From the NCBI GenBank assembly GCA_003988855.1, contig QYAI01000016.1, forward strand, positions 65,648-129,647: a stretch of DNA of 64,000 bases. Direction: 5' to 3'. A program made the position numbers and the translations under genes. The stretch comes from Arachnopeziza araneosa (Eukaryota > Ascomycota > Leotiomycetes > Helotiales > Arachnopezizaceae). The notes under the pieces were generated by a model. It was not told where the DNA came from. It was given only the letters and a program-made list of their open reading frames with translations, and searched no databases. Below, one piece after another: positions 10,673 through 23,600 of this stretch. Each line of letters starts with the position of its first letter. Within the stretch, counting starts at the first letter, position 1.

Positions 10673-13600
10673 ATGGGTGTCGATTCTCGAAGGCCTCCTC
10701 CATTGCCTGCGCCCACAGAAACCGACAGCACAACTGGAGGCACTGAGGTTGAGGCGCCTGCCACAGATTTTGGATCGCGGGTCACAGACAAGAGCTCCTA
10801 CAGCTTGCCGGAGGATGGCAGCCCTGTTACGATAGCTACACGACGCAAGAAATCCGAAAAAGACGGCCACGGCCTGAGCTCGAACAAATCACAGACATCG
10901 TTATTGATTGAATATTTTGAGGGAGGGAAAGGCAACCAGGCTGAATCTCGACGACCGTCTGTCAGAGTCAAGGTGACGCCGTCTTCGAAAGGCAGAAGCC
11001 GATCATCTCATGATCACATCCAAATCACAGAGAGAAAAGGCACCCGCAAGCCTTCTTACACGAAACGAATTCAACTCCCAACAAATCCCAAGGACGACAG
11101 ATCACCTGAGGCTGACGGTGACGACAATAGCCTGCACTCATACCGTTCAGCCACTGAAGAATCAAACGTTACATCTCGAGGTGGAGGACCAATTGAGGTG
11201 GAGATAATGCCTAGACGTCATGGAAGCCCATTAATTCCCAGCACTGAGAGCGGTTCGAAATATGTGCAACAAAATACGTCGGACATCTCATCGATGCCTG
11301 CCGACAGTTTCCTCGATGGGAATACGCATTCGGTAGAGCGGAAGAGCAGTCGAAGCTTATCGCGAGGTGAAGCTTTAGCTGCGGGTGCTGCAACTGGCCT
11401 GGTCGCCGCTGCGGCTGCAGACAAGCTCAGAACGCCTTCTCGAAGGAGATCAAGAAGCCTGAGCCGGGAAAGGATAATTGCGCAGAAAACAGCAGAAAAA
11501 GTCAAAGGGGAAAGCTCTTCCGGCCGCCGGCGCAAACATAGCAGCAGAAGTCGCAGTGTAAGCGCAGAGCAAGTTTCCGAAGTTAAGTCGCCGCGTAGGC
11601 GGGCAAGTCGAACCCACAATGAGGAGTCAGTTATCTCTGGAGCTGACTCTAGTCTCCTCAACTCTCATTTAAGTGGAAAATCGGGCGATGCATATTCTTT
11701 CCGTTCAGGAACTTCAACGAAATCTTCGATTAACAACCCCAAATTACTGGAAACCGTAGAGGATGCTATAAGACGGCTTATCCTTCCCGAATTAACGGCT
11801 CTCAAGCGTGAGCAAAGCAAGCATCAACAACGGGATAGAGATCGAGATCGAGAGAGGGATCGCCGAGGCTCTTTTACATCTGGTAGTGGTGTTTCGCGAG
11901 AGTCGAGAGAAGATAGCTCAAGTATGAGACGCTCAGAACGTGAAAGCGGGACTGATGTGTCGGGGAAACCCAGAGTAGTTTTGAATGACTCGGAGGTGAT
12001 TTCTGGTAATTCGACAAAAGATCGCAAGGACAAGATTATCGATCGTGTCAAGGATTCTCCTCGAAGCTTTGAGCGCGAAACCTCTGAAGATACAGTTATT
12101 CAAGATGGTGAGCGAGACGGTAAAAAGAAAGCTGATGACAGTCATCATGGTATTAAAGCCGCCGCCGCCGGGGCTGCATTGGGTGCGTTGACATCTGCAG
12201 CACTGCACAAGCATTCGCAAGACTCGCCTGAGGGTGAGAAAAAGGAACGACGACGGCGAAGAACGAAAAGCCGAAGTGATAGTTATGCTGAAAGCTACGA
12301 GGAGCATGAGCATGAAGCAGTCCCACCAATGCCTCTCATGAGCGAAATCAATCCCTCAGAGATCACCAGAAGTTCCATCCTATCAGCCGAATCGGAACGA
12401 CCTCACTCAGCAAGCCATGAACGTGTAACGCCAATCCGCGAGGTCCCACGAGGAATTGCCTCACCAGCATCGCGAACACCTACCAGAACTCCGGTCGCTT
12501 TACAGAAAGGCCTAGGAACACAACATTCCAACTTTTCGCGCGGAAACCTAAGCTTACATAGCCAGCCTAGCGAGCATCAGCTCCGTGGACAAGAGTACGA
12601 AATTAATGAGTATGGCCGCAAGGTTGCCATGCAAGAATCTCCTCGAAGTGTTGAGGAAGACGACTCATATGTTGAGGAGCATGATAACAGGCATTCTCAT
12701 GCTCTGGAAGCTGGACTTGCTGGGGCAGCTGCGGGTGCAGGATTAGCAGCTATGCACCATCGCCACGAAGATGATATCGATGATCACGAAGATCCCGAAT
12801 TGCTTGAAGATGAGGAGTATGATATATATCAAAACACTCAACAAGTACCTCCTCCTCTGCGATATGTTCCTTATGCACAGGAAAGGCGCGGTCTAAGCCC
12901 GATTCAAAGTGTTTCTGGCTATACAGAAGGCGATCCAGAGCAAAGAGATTCTCGCTTAACTCATAGCGATGGTTCCTACTCGTCAATAGGCAAGTTAGCT
13001 CAACATAAGCATTCTAAAAGATCTATTAGATCTCTTGACTCCTTGGGTCATCAGCGCGAAAACCGACATGATTTCGCAGAAGTCCGCCAAGGTGGCCTCA
13101 CAGATTCTGAACTCACGCAAGACGCTGAGTACTGGGAGGAGCAACACCGAGAGAATGACAAAAATCGCGATTTTGATGAAGAAAGCTATCGGAGTTCTGA
13201 TCCTAGAGCCGACTATAAACACATGACTAATTACACCGATGACAGCATGGATGGCCAGCATCTAGACCGAGTCATGGCAGGACAGAATGTTCGTGGCCTT
13301 GGGGCGAATCCCAATTTTGTTCATACGCCAATAGCTGTAGAATCTGCAGTGGCCTCGCTGGTCGATGCCTCTCAGCTTACTGGGGAATCAGGACACTCAG
13401 GAAACCACGGACAGTATGACCGTAGAGAATCGTATGCCTCATATGAAGATGGATCCGAGAATCGATTCGCAAGTCGCAGCCCAACAAAGAATGCGGACCG
13501 AGATCTGGGTAGAGATATTGGCTATGGTGCTTCCGATCGAGGAAGTCGACAGAACAGCCCTTCCAAATATCATGAAGAGTATGATTTAGATGAGGCCGGA

Positions 13601-16413
13601 AAAAATGTTGCGATGCCACAACAACAAACTTCTCATGCGACCGAGAAGGCTTTGGCTGCTGGAGCTGTTGCTGGAGCTGCTGCTGCTGCTGCTGTACTTG
13701 CTGGTCGAAATAGGAAGTCGGCAGCTGATGAAATTCGATATGAAACTCGAGATGCAACCTCGGGGGCACCATTGCAAAAGTCTTTCAAGGATCGTGCTAT
13801 GGAAATTCCAGGTCAAATTCCATCTCCTCAACACAGTATCGATGCACCACTAAGCGAAGCTGCAAGCCACGAAAAGCTCAAGATGGGTGCGAGTGGGATC
13901 CCCGATATGAATGATCCCATGCCAGAAATTGGTGCTTGGAACGACGCTGCATCTGATGTTCTTACGAACCCATCGGTTCTTCAAGGACCAATCTCCGGTA
14001 CACCTCAACCACACTTTGAGTCAAATCGTAGCCAAAAATCTGATCCTAACTTGAAAGCCGCTGAGGCGGCTCTAATCGGATCTGCTGCTGGCATGGGTGG
14101 AGCTGCTGCCCTCGTACATCATAATCAGGAGTCCAGCCCAATTCGTGAAGATGAATGGCGAAGGAACTCTGCCGATCGAAAGCGGGATACTCTTATCACG
14201 AACCCATATGAGGGTACAAGTCCAATCGCTGCGATAGGAAGCGGCCTCGACCGTGATCGTGATATTCTGGGTCAGTCCGGCCTACCCAGTCTCAACAATG
14301 GTTTTGCACCAACCAAATTGGCCTTCCGGGATGCTAGACCATCTGGTTCACCTAGAGACGAAGGTTACATCTCATCAGCTCCCAACAACCGATCCCCAGG
14401 AGCTGTCACTCCTGAACCCAAGCTGAAAGGTGTCGGATTTCGTGACCAAGAGCTTGGAGAAGATGCCGATATGGATGGAGGTGATCCTTTCTATACTCCC
14501 AAACACCAACGTCACTTGAGTGGTATGTCACATGGCATGGGATCGCCTCTCTATGACAGTGCTACTGGAAATGGCATTGATCGTATTCAATCAAAGGATA
14601 TAGTTGCATTGATGGACCATGTAAGTATTTTTAGGCTTTTAAACAACCCTTTGCTAATTCGTGATAGCTTACGGTTCGTGATGCGCAACGAAGTGCTCGA
14701 GATACTGAAATTCTTGTGACACTGGTCCGAGCTGCCGCAGAAATGAGAAATTCTTTCGAGGATATGAAACGTCTGCTTGCTGATACTGAAGATGTGATCA
14801 TCACTGAAGTCAAGGATAACACCGAGAGATCCGTCCAAAAAGTTATCAACGGACCAAGGCCCCAACCGACAAGTGGTTCCAGATCTATTCGGCAAGGTTC
14901 TCAGGACTATATGTATGAGGATATCCCTACCAAGAAGAGAAATGTGTTTAGGCGGGCATTGAAAGGTTTGAGCATGAAGAGCTCGAATGATCTTGGCAAA
15001 ATTGAAGAGATGCTTGTTCAATTGCTGGGAGAAGTTGAAGGTCTCAAGGTTGCTCAAGGGCTTAAACCGAGCAGTCAGCGAGCAGAATCTTTCGATGATC
15101 GTGATATTCATCAAGAAGGAAATTATGAGAATGATCAAGATGGCTACGAACCAGAAGGGAATGCTGGAACTGGTAGCCAGGCCAGCCATTCAGGTCATCT
15201 TTCAATTCCTTTATCCCGGGGTACTAGTGCAACAAAACCATTCGATAGCCGAAAATTCTCTGATCACCGCATCAGTACTGTTCCAGAAGGCGACGAAGAG
15301 GAAGACTTCGAAGCCGAGCCTGAGCCCGAGGAAGAAGTGCTCCATAATAATCAATACGAGAACAACGAACACCTTCGCAACCCAAGTCGCGAAATTGAAC
15401 GTGGTGGCTCAGCTCCACTTGGCACCCCCCCACAACAATTTGTCGCTCCAGCTTCTCTTAGTAACGAAAATACGCCTAGAACTGGGACTGACAAGAGCAA
15501 AAAGCACAAGTCGAGCAGCTCTTCTGGGTGGATCCCTAAGATGTCTCGTTGGTCTGAGACAACTGCCTCTACGGTCTTCCGCGGATTCCGAAGTAGTAAA
15601 AACCGCAAGGGAGATGACCAATATGCATCCCCTCCGTCAAGATCTGCATCCGATCTGGGTAACTACGACCATGAGCCATATGACGAAGACAAGCTTCATT
15701 CAGGGTTTTCGGAAGAGCAAATCCAACAATATGATGAGAAAGATCCTCTAGGTTCCTTGTTACCACCGGAAGATCCTAAATACAAGGCTCATCGCAATTC
15801 CTTGAACCTTCAACATCCCCAACCCAGACCTGGCCCAACTCATCGTTATCAGACTGCCCTCGAGTCACAAGCTGTAAATTTTGGCTCCCCAACGTCACCA
15901 AAATCTCTCGACTGGGGCTCGCAAACAAGTCTCAATCGCTTGCCGCAGCAACAAACAAATCGTTACAGCACTGGGACTAACAACACTGGGAACAGATCCC
16001 CAGTATCTGATGGGGGATATTCTAATCACTCCGCATCAAACCAACCTCCTCAACGACCACCAAAAGAGCCACTCGCACCCGAGCGACCGGCTAAGATCCG
16101 AGCAGCTAAGCTGCAAAAGCCAAGTCCGCTTAGCAATGAGCATTTAGCTGAAGATTATGAACCAGGAGGATCACCTCACTCAGCTGCAAGGAAACTATCA
16201 GGCTCCCTTGGTGTTCCAAGCAGGAAGCCTACAGGTCCTCGGAGCATGGGCTCATCTAGAAGTGGGGATCTAGATAGAGATGGAACTGTGCGACGAAACA
16301 AGAACAGAGGTAAGCTGATAGGTGGTACTCACTCTAGTGTTGGACTAATAACGAACATAGATACATTTGGCACGATAGCGAGTGTGCAGAGCGGAGAATC
16401 TGAGACCTTCTAA
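10673..16413 (+). CDS. Giant disordered fungal protein with repeated Ala/Gly-rich hydrophobic segments
   Basis: Exon 1 is 10673-14620; exon 2 starts at 14668 after a 47-nt GTAAGT...GATAG intron. A second intron, 16310-16360, is likely (GTAAGC donor, GACTAATAAC branch, ATAG acceptor) and is exactly 51 nt with no stop, so the product is 1880 aa if spliced and 1897 aa if retained. The protein is highly polar, with RS-like and RD/RE-rich tracts near residues 260-420. Five roughly 22-residue Ala/Gly-rich hydrophobic segments start near residues 232, 492, 676, 987 and 1128, each bordered by charged or His residues. After the first junction (about 1317-1380) comes the most ordered part, a predicted helical coiled-coil region (LTVRDAQRSARDTEILVTLV onwards), then a Pro/Ser-rich tail. 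Fungal proteins of this kind are sometimes labelled involucrin-repeat-like; I cannot assign a function. There is no signal peptide. Membrane contact through the Ala/Gly segments is an inference. Confidence 0.85.
16310..16360 (+). other. In-frame, stop-free 51-nt probable intron
   Basis: It lies near the 3' end of the giant protein gene. The sequence begins GTAAGC, has a GACTAATAAC branch-like site 9 bases before the ATAG end, and is a multiple of three without a stop, so both spliced and retained forms would be translated. Splicing joins ...KNR to DTFGTIASVQS. Confidence 0.7.
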
Positions 16414-17492
16414 TGGACAAATGGGGCACATAATAGACTTGACGATAATATCTCACGATATGGGATTTCGCACAAACTGGTGTTCTTGGATCGTTTTCAC
16501 ATACTATTACAGAACACTACTACTTCTTGTGTCTGATTGTAGACTTTGTTAGGATAGGAGAGAGATGTGGAAGTATTTATTGGGGGAAGCGAGGGAAGCG
16601 AGGGAATTTTGATGATTTTATGATGATTCACGACTCTACTTCTCTATTTCTCTACTTTCTGGCGACAAAAAGCTTTGCAAATCCATGGTGCAGGGCAGCG
16701 TGCATATGTGTGTTCTTGAGCGACGATTTGCTTATATAACTTTGATACTTAGCTTTAATGGAGCCTGTTTATCCACACCACGAAAGTATGTGCATCTAGT
16801 ATTTGTGCTGCGTTCTGGTGAACAGAGCGGTTAATGGTAACTGCCAAGCTGTTATAATGTGATAAATCTAGTCACACAAAGTAAAACAGTATAATTCTTC
16901 TACGCATGCCTTCCAACTCCGTAGGTAAAGCGGCAAAAAATCCCGGACTGCAATGTCGTCTCCGATTCCCGAGTATTTATGCCGCACGTCGGGAGTGGCC
17001 TACAAAACAAACGAAACTCGCCGATTCCTGATCTTCTGATCTCGACGACTCTGTCGCCACTAGAGCCACAGGCATAAAAGCGCTCTTGGTACCTCCACCT
17101 CCCTGCACCATCTAATTCAATCCGTTATTGCACTTCCACTTTGATCCTAGCTATACCGATCCGAACCTTACTCATAACTCACAAATCGGTACCTGTTCAC
17201 AGGTCTTCGTTACTCGTCCTTGACTGAGATTCGACTCGACTCGCTTCGGCACCCTGCATGGGCGAACAAAGTCTGCCTGAGACAACGCTGCAACACTGCG
17301 TTTGGTGGCACGACTGCATACCTTCTAGCTAGTGTGTGTGAGCTGCAGGCAAACACAACACAAATACAAATACCACCTCCCTCATCTCGTTATTTGATCT
17401 CCTAGTCGAGATCTCTTCGTCTGCTTCTTCCATCTTCTACTCCACTGATTGAATACTTATTCTCGCTCCATCGGAGAGCTGAAATTCCGCAA
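16414..17492. other. Intergenic and long CT-rich leader of the zinc transporter gene
   Basis: The last 450 bases are rich in CTT/TCG tracts typical of a fungal transcribed leader. A 24-codon upstream ATG frame at 17258-17332 would lie in that leader if transcription starts upstream of it. Nothing else is recognisable. Confidence 0.45.
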
Positions 17493-18894
17493 ATGGCTTT
17501 AACCAAAGCACAGCGCCTCGTGCTGGTCATCGGCATCTCCTTCTCTTTCTTCGTCGCTGAGATCTCTGGTGAGTGCGTTTGAAGTTCTTTACCTGGTCTG
17601 AGAAGCGCTCATGTGTGTTGTTCGTAGTGGGCTTCTACACGAAATCGTTGGCGTTGGTGGCGGATGCTTTTCATTATGTAAGTAGTGAGTCCTTGCGTCG
17701 AAGGAAGGGGTTAACAGAGCATAGATGAATGATTTGGTGGGATTTATAGTTGCACTGGTGGCGTTGAGGGTAAGTTGTATTTTTGGGTTGTTTAACTTGT
17801 TGAGTTTATGAATTGGGATTGAGATTGTGAAATAGATTTCCCAACGTGAAAAATCCCCGGAAGCGCTCTCATTCGGATGGCAGAGAGCTCAGCTTTTAGG
17901 AGCCTTCTTTAACGGCGTCTTTTTACTTGCTTTAGGGGTGAGCATATTTCTGCAGAGTGTGGAGAGGTTTATCACTCTGCAGGAAGTTCAGAATCCTATG
18001 TTGGTTTTGATTATGGGCTGCGTTGGGTTGACGTTAAACATTGTTAGCGTGATGTTTCTTCATGGTAAACACCTATCACAAATTCCAAATCAGTGCTCTA
18101 ATTGAAGGATAGAGCATGATCATGACCATGGACCTGCTACAGAGGCTTCAGCTGCCGATGTGGATGGCAATGGTATTGAGTTGGAAGATTCAGACCATCC
18201 TCACAAGGACCATCGTCACATTCTCCCCAAGAAGAGGCATAGCCACGGCCACGATTTGGGTATGATGGGTGTCTTGGTTCACCTAATAGGCGATGCCATC
18301 AACAACATTGGCGTCATCATCGCTGCGAGCGTCATCTGGAAAGCTACATACCACGGCCGTTTCTACGCCGATCCGGCAGTTTCCATGGGCATCTCGTTCA
18401 TGATTCTTCTGTCTTCGATTCCATTATGCAAGAATGCCGGTAGCATCCTTCTCGAGAGTGTCCCATTGGGTGTGAGCTTGGAAGATATTAAACACGATCT
18501 CGAGAAAGTCCCAGGCGTGTTTAGTATCCACGAATTACACGCCTGGCGACTGAGCCAACATAAGGCGCTAGCTTCTGCTCATGTCCTGACTACGGATGAT
18601 AGTTTAAGTAATTTCATGGAAAGCGCAAAGATGATCAATGAGTGCTTGCATGCTTATGGCATTCACAGTACCACGTTACAGCCGGAACTATTTACGAAAG
18701 AAGAATTGGAAGCGAGTTTGAAAGTCCGATCGACTATTGGGGATACCGGGGCAACAACGACTGTTAGCGGAGCAAGCTCAATGAGAAACTTGAGTTTAGA
18801 TGCGGTGAGGAAGAGGTGGGTAGGTGGAACAGGGAAGAAGAATTGCCAGATCATTTGCGGGACGTTGTGCGAGGAACTGACTTGCTGTGGATGA
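17493..18894 (+). CDS. Cation diffusion facilitator (Zrc1/Cot1-type zinc transporter)
   Basis: Five exons (17493-17568, 17628-17677, 17725-17769, 17836-18064, 18113-18894) give 393 aa. CDF antiporters move Zn2+ (also Co2+/Cd2+) out of the cytosol, in fungi mostly into the vacuole or ER, in exchange for protons. Six membrane segments can be seen. The metal site shows HxxxD in TM2 (H41-YMN-D45, split by an intron after Tyr42) and again in TM5 (about H190-LIG-D194). Between TM4 and TM5 is a His-rich loop (EHDHDHG, DHPHKDHRH, HSHGHD), as in fungal zinc carriers. The C-terminal cytoplasmic domain has the expected VPGVFSIHELHAWRLSQHK block, and the protein ends in a Cys-containing tail (CQIICGTLCEELTCCG). 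Introns are 47-66 nt with good donors. Vacuolar versus ER location cannot be told from the sequence. Confidence 0.93.
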
Positions 18895-21177
18895 GCAGCC
18901 AACTTGAAGTATTTGCAAAATTTAAATAGGCGTTGATCAAGTCGGATGGGACAAATCGGACAAAGTGATTTATAGCTGGCTTGGAAACAATGCAATGAGT
19001 TTATGGGCCTTCAAGTTTTTTGGTGAGAATTGAGACACTTGTCCACAATTTCCTCAGAGGAGAGGAGAAGTAAGCGCAGATTTGCTTCCCTTCAAACCTT
19101 GTTGCGACCTGGGATACTGGAGTATCATGGAGGGTGGCTCGTGGTGAAGAAAGGGGAAATCTGAAAGGGGTTTAATATTTGATACATGGAGTCATAATTG
19201 AAGGTCACATGATACGGCTTTTAGAAGTCGGAGCAGGCACATGAAGTTGAATCTCATTGTGTGGTTTGTGCTTGATAGCAAAATTCTGCTCATACTGTCA
19301 TCTGATATCTAAGCTTAGAATCAAGGATCGAATCCTCCAGGTGCAGATATTTCAATCATGTCAGCTGACGAAACTGGGGAGGCGACGACGGGAGCAAACC
19401 CACACAGAACAAACAACACAGAACAAACAACACAGATATCAGATGAACCGTGCCTACGTCCCCGACGAGGCTTCCTTCCAGATGCAGTCTTTTCAAATTG
19501 CAGTTGGCGGGTGACGTGTTTACTCGAAACAGCCATCTCCGCGAAGCACGACAGGCATCCCTAGCAATCTGCTGCGTTTCGAAGCCTGGATGAGATGGGA
19601 CGGGATGGATGGATAGATGGGTGGGCGAAACAAACCAATCCAACAAGAGAGAGGTCCGATGGAGTGAAGGCGAATCAAGATAGGAGGGGCCAGAAGGATT
19701 TGTGCGTGATGGCGCTTCACAGACTCGAGGGCGCTTTCAAGGTTGGAGGGAGTACGCTGGTGAAGTTGTACGAGGATATACGCAGTGCTCGAATAGAACC
19801 CACATGAACAGATGAGCTGGCAGTGCGATGTTCCGTCCGAGTTGCCATGGACGTTGCAATAATGAGCTCATGACGAGTTCACTGACTGTTCTGTGCCTCT
19901 GCCAGGTACAATCGGAATCATCAGATCCTTCTCAGGGGAACAACAGACAACCCACGGGATTGTTTCAAGTCACCCAAACGCACACCCTTTGCGACGGGAG
20001 AGATTGAACAGCCAAATATGAGGCTGGAGGAATTGTGCATGTCAGGGAGAGATCCTGAGCAATTTGAAGGCCGGAAGAATTTTTTATATTTTTTTTTTCC
20101 CCTCCGAGAGTTCAGAACAACCAGATCTTTTCTTGGCCTCGGTTTCCTGACCATTTTCTATTCCGAGCTGATGTGGAGAGGTGCAGTGTCCATCCAGGGG
20201 AAGTCCGCTCACTCGCTCTTCCAGCCTCTAGACTCAGCGCTTGGTCGGTATCCGGAGGCTATGCAGCCAGATACACAGATCACGAAGGTAACGGTTGCGG
20301 CGTCCAAAATAGGTGCCCTGCAAGTAATAATTTCCGGGGCGTCAGCATCAGTGGCGGAGTGGTCAGTCTCACTCTGGACCTGCGCATACCGACAGACTCT
20401 TCTCAGCATTTTATTTTGTGCTATTTGCGCTGGACAGCTCGTTGACGCCAGCCTCCTCCTCGTCGCCACGAGCTGGACCGCGACCAAGTGGGCGAGAGCA
20501 TAGGGACATAGACAAAGGACCAGAGAATGTTTGGTTTGAGTGCCGACCTCGTTCTATGACCTTTCTCCAATCACACTTATTCGCAGGCTCTGGGGGGGAA
20601 GTTGAAACGAGTGTGCCTGTCGATCGGCTGCGCCATCAACGCCAATCAGAGGTGCTGGGACCAACTTGCCGTTCAGGTGTGCACCCAAGCGAGCCCCTTA
20701 TCAATTTTAGCCGTTGCTCAACCCTACCACCAACCTTCTTTCGTTGCCAAACCAGGAGCCTCGTTGTCATCCTTGGAACCGTTGACCTTGCGGTTATGAG
20801 AGGCCCTTAATTCTTGCTGCTGCTGAGATCCCTGGCAAGCGCAATGAGGTCTTCTCTTTTGTCTCTACCACTCCCGCCTGGTTTTCTCTCCCTCTCCTCA
20901 CTCTCTCTCTCTTCTGTGTACCAAGTCTTGTCTTGACAATTACAGTCCTTACGGTCCTTTTCTGCTTAGACTTCTTCTCATTCTTCTAAATACTTTGTCA
21001 TTCTTTACTTGAGAGCTATCTTTGCGAAATCGACTTTCGCTCTTTTCATACTACGCTCACTCAGTAGCTGATTTTCACGGTACAAACGACCTACACAAAC
21101 GAAAAAGCATCGATTGCTTGAGACCAAAAGAGAAAGAAAAGAGACCATCAGTCCCTAAACCAACGAATATCATCAAA
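18895..21177. other. Intergenic with pyrimidine tracts and a short tandem repeat
   Basis: There is no supported gene in 2.3 kb. A 14-base unit (cacagaacaaacaa) is repeated twice in tandem near 19403-19430. T-rich tracts occur near 20070-20100. The last 350 bases are the CT-rich leader of the wall-protein gene. The longest frame here (20018-20503) has no domain and no convincing start. Confidence 0.5.
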
Positions 21178-22385
21178 ATGCAGTTTACCACTTTGTCTCT
21201 AGCCTTCTTCGCCGCCATGGCCACAGCTCATCAATATTCACCTCATTATTTCCACCACAGACGTCAATTGAATGCTACCGTCCCCCAAACTACTTTGACT
21301 GTCTTTGCTACCTCTATCTACACCATCACCAGCTGCGCTGCCACTATCACCGATTGTCCGGCACGCCAGAGTGAAGCCACTAGCGAGATAGTCGTGACGG
21401 ATACTATTGCTCTTACCACGGTAGGTTCAGGATGGAGCAGGAGAATGACCAGATACTGACAACACCCAGACCGTGTGCCCAGTGGCCGAAGCCGAATCTG
21501 CCTCTTCTGCAATTCTCGCCTCATACACCTCAGGCTCCCTCCCAGCGGCGGCATCTACTGCTGCTGGTGTCGTTTCCACGCCTCCTGTATTACTCAGTAC
21601 CGGGGTCTCAGGTGCCCAAGCAACCGGCTCAGATAGTGGCTCAGAAAGTGTTGTTCTAAGCTACACTCTTGGGACAGGAACCAGTACTACAGTTGTAACA
21701 ACCACAATCAGGCACACTTTGACAGCAACAGTTTACGAGACTGATTCTCCTCTTTCTGCCGGAGCGTCTGAGACACCTGCTCCAGCCGCTGCTTCTGAGT
21801 CTTATAGCGGAACAACAACTATCACTGGCACGAGCACGAGCACACGATATGTAACAGTTCAAGCAATTCCTTCAAGCACTGGCGAGGACACCGGCGCTGG
21901 TTCAGGTGGAGTCAGCGCTGTGCTTGGCGTTGTATCTGCCTCAGGTGCAGCTGGATCAGGAGCTGGTCAATGTGCTCCAGTGACTGTCACTGTCACTGAC
22001 GCTGCCTCGACAGTTACTGTCAACAATGCTGCTGTCACCGTCACCGTCGTAAGTTTTCTCCATCATTAATGCCAAGCGAAACTAACGATTATGTTAGACC
22101 GAGACCGCTTCTCCTATTCCTGCGGCATCAGTTGGTGGCGTGGTCGATTCAGCAGCTACATCCAGTGCTGGTGGGGTTGACTCCGCGGCTACATCAAGCG
22201 AAGTTGTCATTCTTTCGACTGCAACTGTTGTTCCCATCCCAGCCTCCACTGCTGCGCCATACAACAATGGCACTGAAGCACAGACCACCAAGAAGAAGTG
22301 TAGCAGCATCTACCCTTCATCTGGCTTCCTTTCCCTAGCCAAGCCAACTGGCACGGCCCCAATTCCGATGGCTACTGATTATTAA
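21178..22385 (+). CDS. Secreted Ser/Thr/Val-rich cell-wall-type protein
   Basis: Three exons (21178-21420, 21470-22048, 22098-22385) give 369 aa; both introns are 49 nt and phase 0. The protein opens with a clear signal peptide (MQFTTLSLAFFAAMATA, cleavage before HQYS); the open frame extends upstream without another suitable ATG, and the signal peptide fixes this start. The mature part begins with a His/Tyr segment and a short Cys pair (TSCAATITDCPA, TVCPVAEAE). Long Ser/Thr/Ala/Gly/Val-rich low-complexity sequence follows, with many TVTV and TVTVT strings, probably heavily O-glycosylated. Only a few cysteines are present, two of them late (GQCAPV, KKCSSI). The C-terminus ends TAPIPMATDY with no GPI-attachment hydrophobic tail, so it is secreted or wall-trapped rather than GPI-anchored. 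The specific function is unknown. Confidence 0.82.
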
Positions 22386-23600
22386 ATCGGCCATTCTCTG
22401 CTTACTCTTTGAGGAGGAAATGGAACAAACTTTACACTTCTTGTTTTTATATTAGACTTTGGGGAAGATTTTGGACTGGAAAGATGGTACCTCTTGGTTG
22501 CCCAACTTATCTTTACACATCTATGAAAACGACAAATGCCAGCTGGTTTGGAACTGGCGTTTGTCAAAATGTAGAAGACATTTGACTGCGTTGAATGATG
22601 AAATGATATGTTGTAGCCAACTCATGCTTACTGCCTTCTGTCGTGAAGATAACACACGTGATTTAATTTGCTGAGCTGAGAGATATATATGCGAGGGTGG
22701 TCGATAATTGAGCCTTATTCCAGACTGGTGGTGATTCGACCCTTAAGATCCTTCAGAGCAAGGTGCTTCAGAAGGTCGATGCACGTCCACAGGACCGAAG
22801 TAGAAGCCCATTGATCCTTCATGGTTTGTGGACATCTTACAACGATAGCGTACTTGAGAAGCAAAATGACAAGATAACTAGACAGAATGTCGTGTCTGAA
22901 TGATGTGATTCAGGTGCGAGCTCAATCCCGTGACCAGTCTATTTTGAGCCTGTCATTTGTGAGTGATCTGATGCAGCATCCCAGCCACCAGCCACCAGCC
23001 ACAGATGACGAGCATTCGGATCATTCTGAAAACAGTCGAGACAAAGGGCTTGATCACGAAGCGGCGACTCGCTTGCCTCGTCAATCACCTGGGTGTGTTG
23101 CCTCGAGCCCTCGTGGTCCTGTGGATTGTAGAAATCCTCTCATGGCTGAAGGCTCAGGGAAAGGAAAAAGATATATATTGAATGTTCCATGTCCTTCTCT
23201 TGATCTGTAAGTCATTGATTGTGGCTGAATCTAAACCAGCTAGCGCCAAAGAACAATCCGAGCCGGGCTGTTTGCTTCAGCAAGACTCACCCCGTCATCT
23301 TGGACCTCTTCCGCCTCCAACCTCCTCTTCTTCCTTCTCCTCGGTCGACGAGCTTCCTTTCTCTGTGCACTCTCTTGAGAACGCATCGACGCGGCAGATC
23401 CTGCGAATTTCTCCCTCCCACTTGTACTTCCATTCCAACCTTATCCTTCATCATCGACTAGACATCCGGCACTACATTCACTCTTTGCAATTCCACCTTG
23501 AAACAATATCATTGTACGAGACGAGTAAATACTCTACCTACCCTACTTCGAATGTCAAATCATACTTAGCTTGAACATCAACAACAATAACTTTTACGAT
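22386..23600. other. Intergenic between wall protein and IQ-TCP11 genes
   Basis: No gene is supported. The 23280-23560 part is CT-rich leader-like sequence upstream of the next ATG. A short tandem CCAGCCA/CCACCAG pattern lies near 22980-23000. Confidence 0.5.

Noticed and set aside
20018..20503. 161-codon plus-strand frame
   Set aside because: The sequence lacks any domain, runs through T-rich tracts and is overlapped by equally long frames on both strands.
21022..21177. Upstream in-frame extension of the wall protein
   Set aside because: It would place about 50 polar residues before a textbook signal peptide; the ATG at 21178 is a better start.
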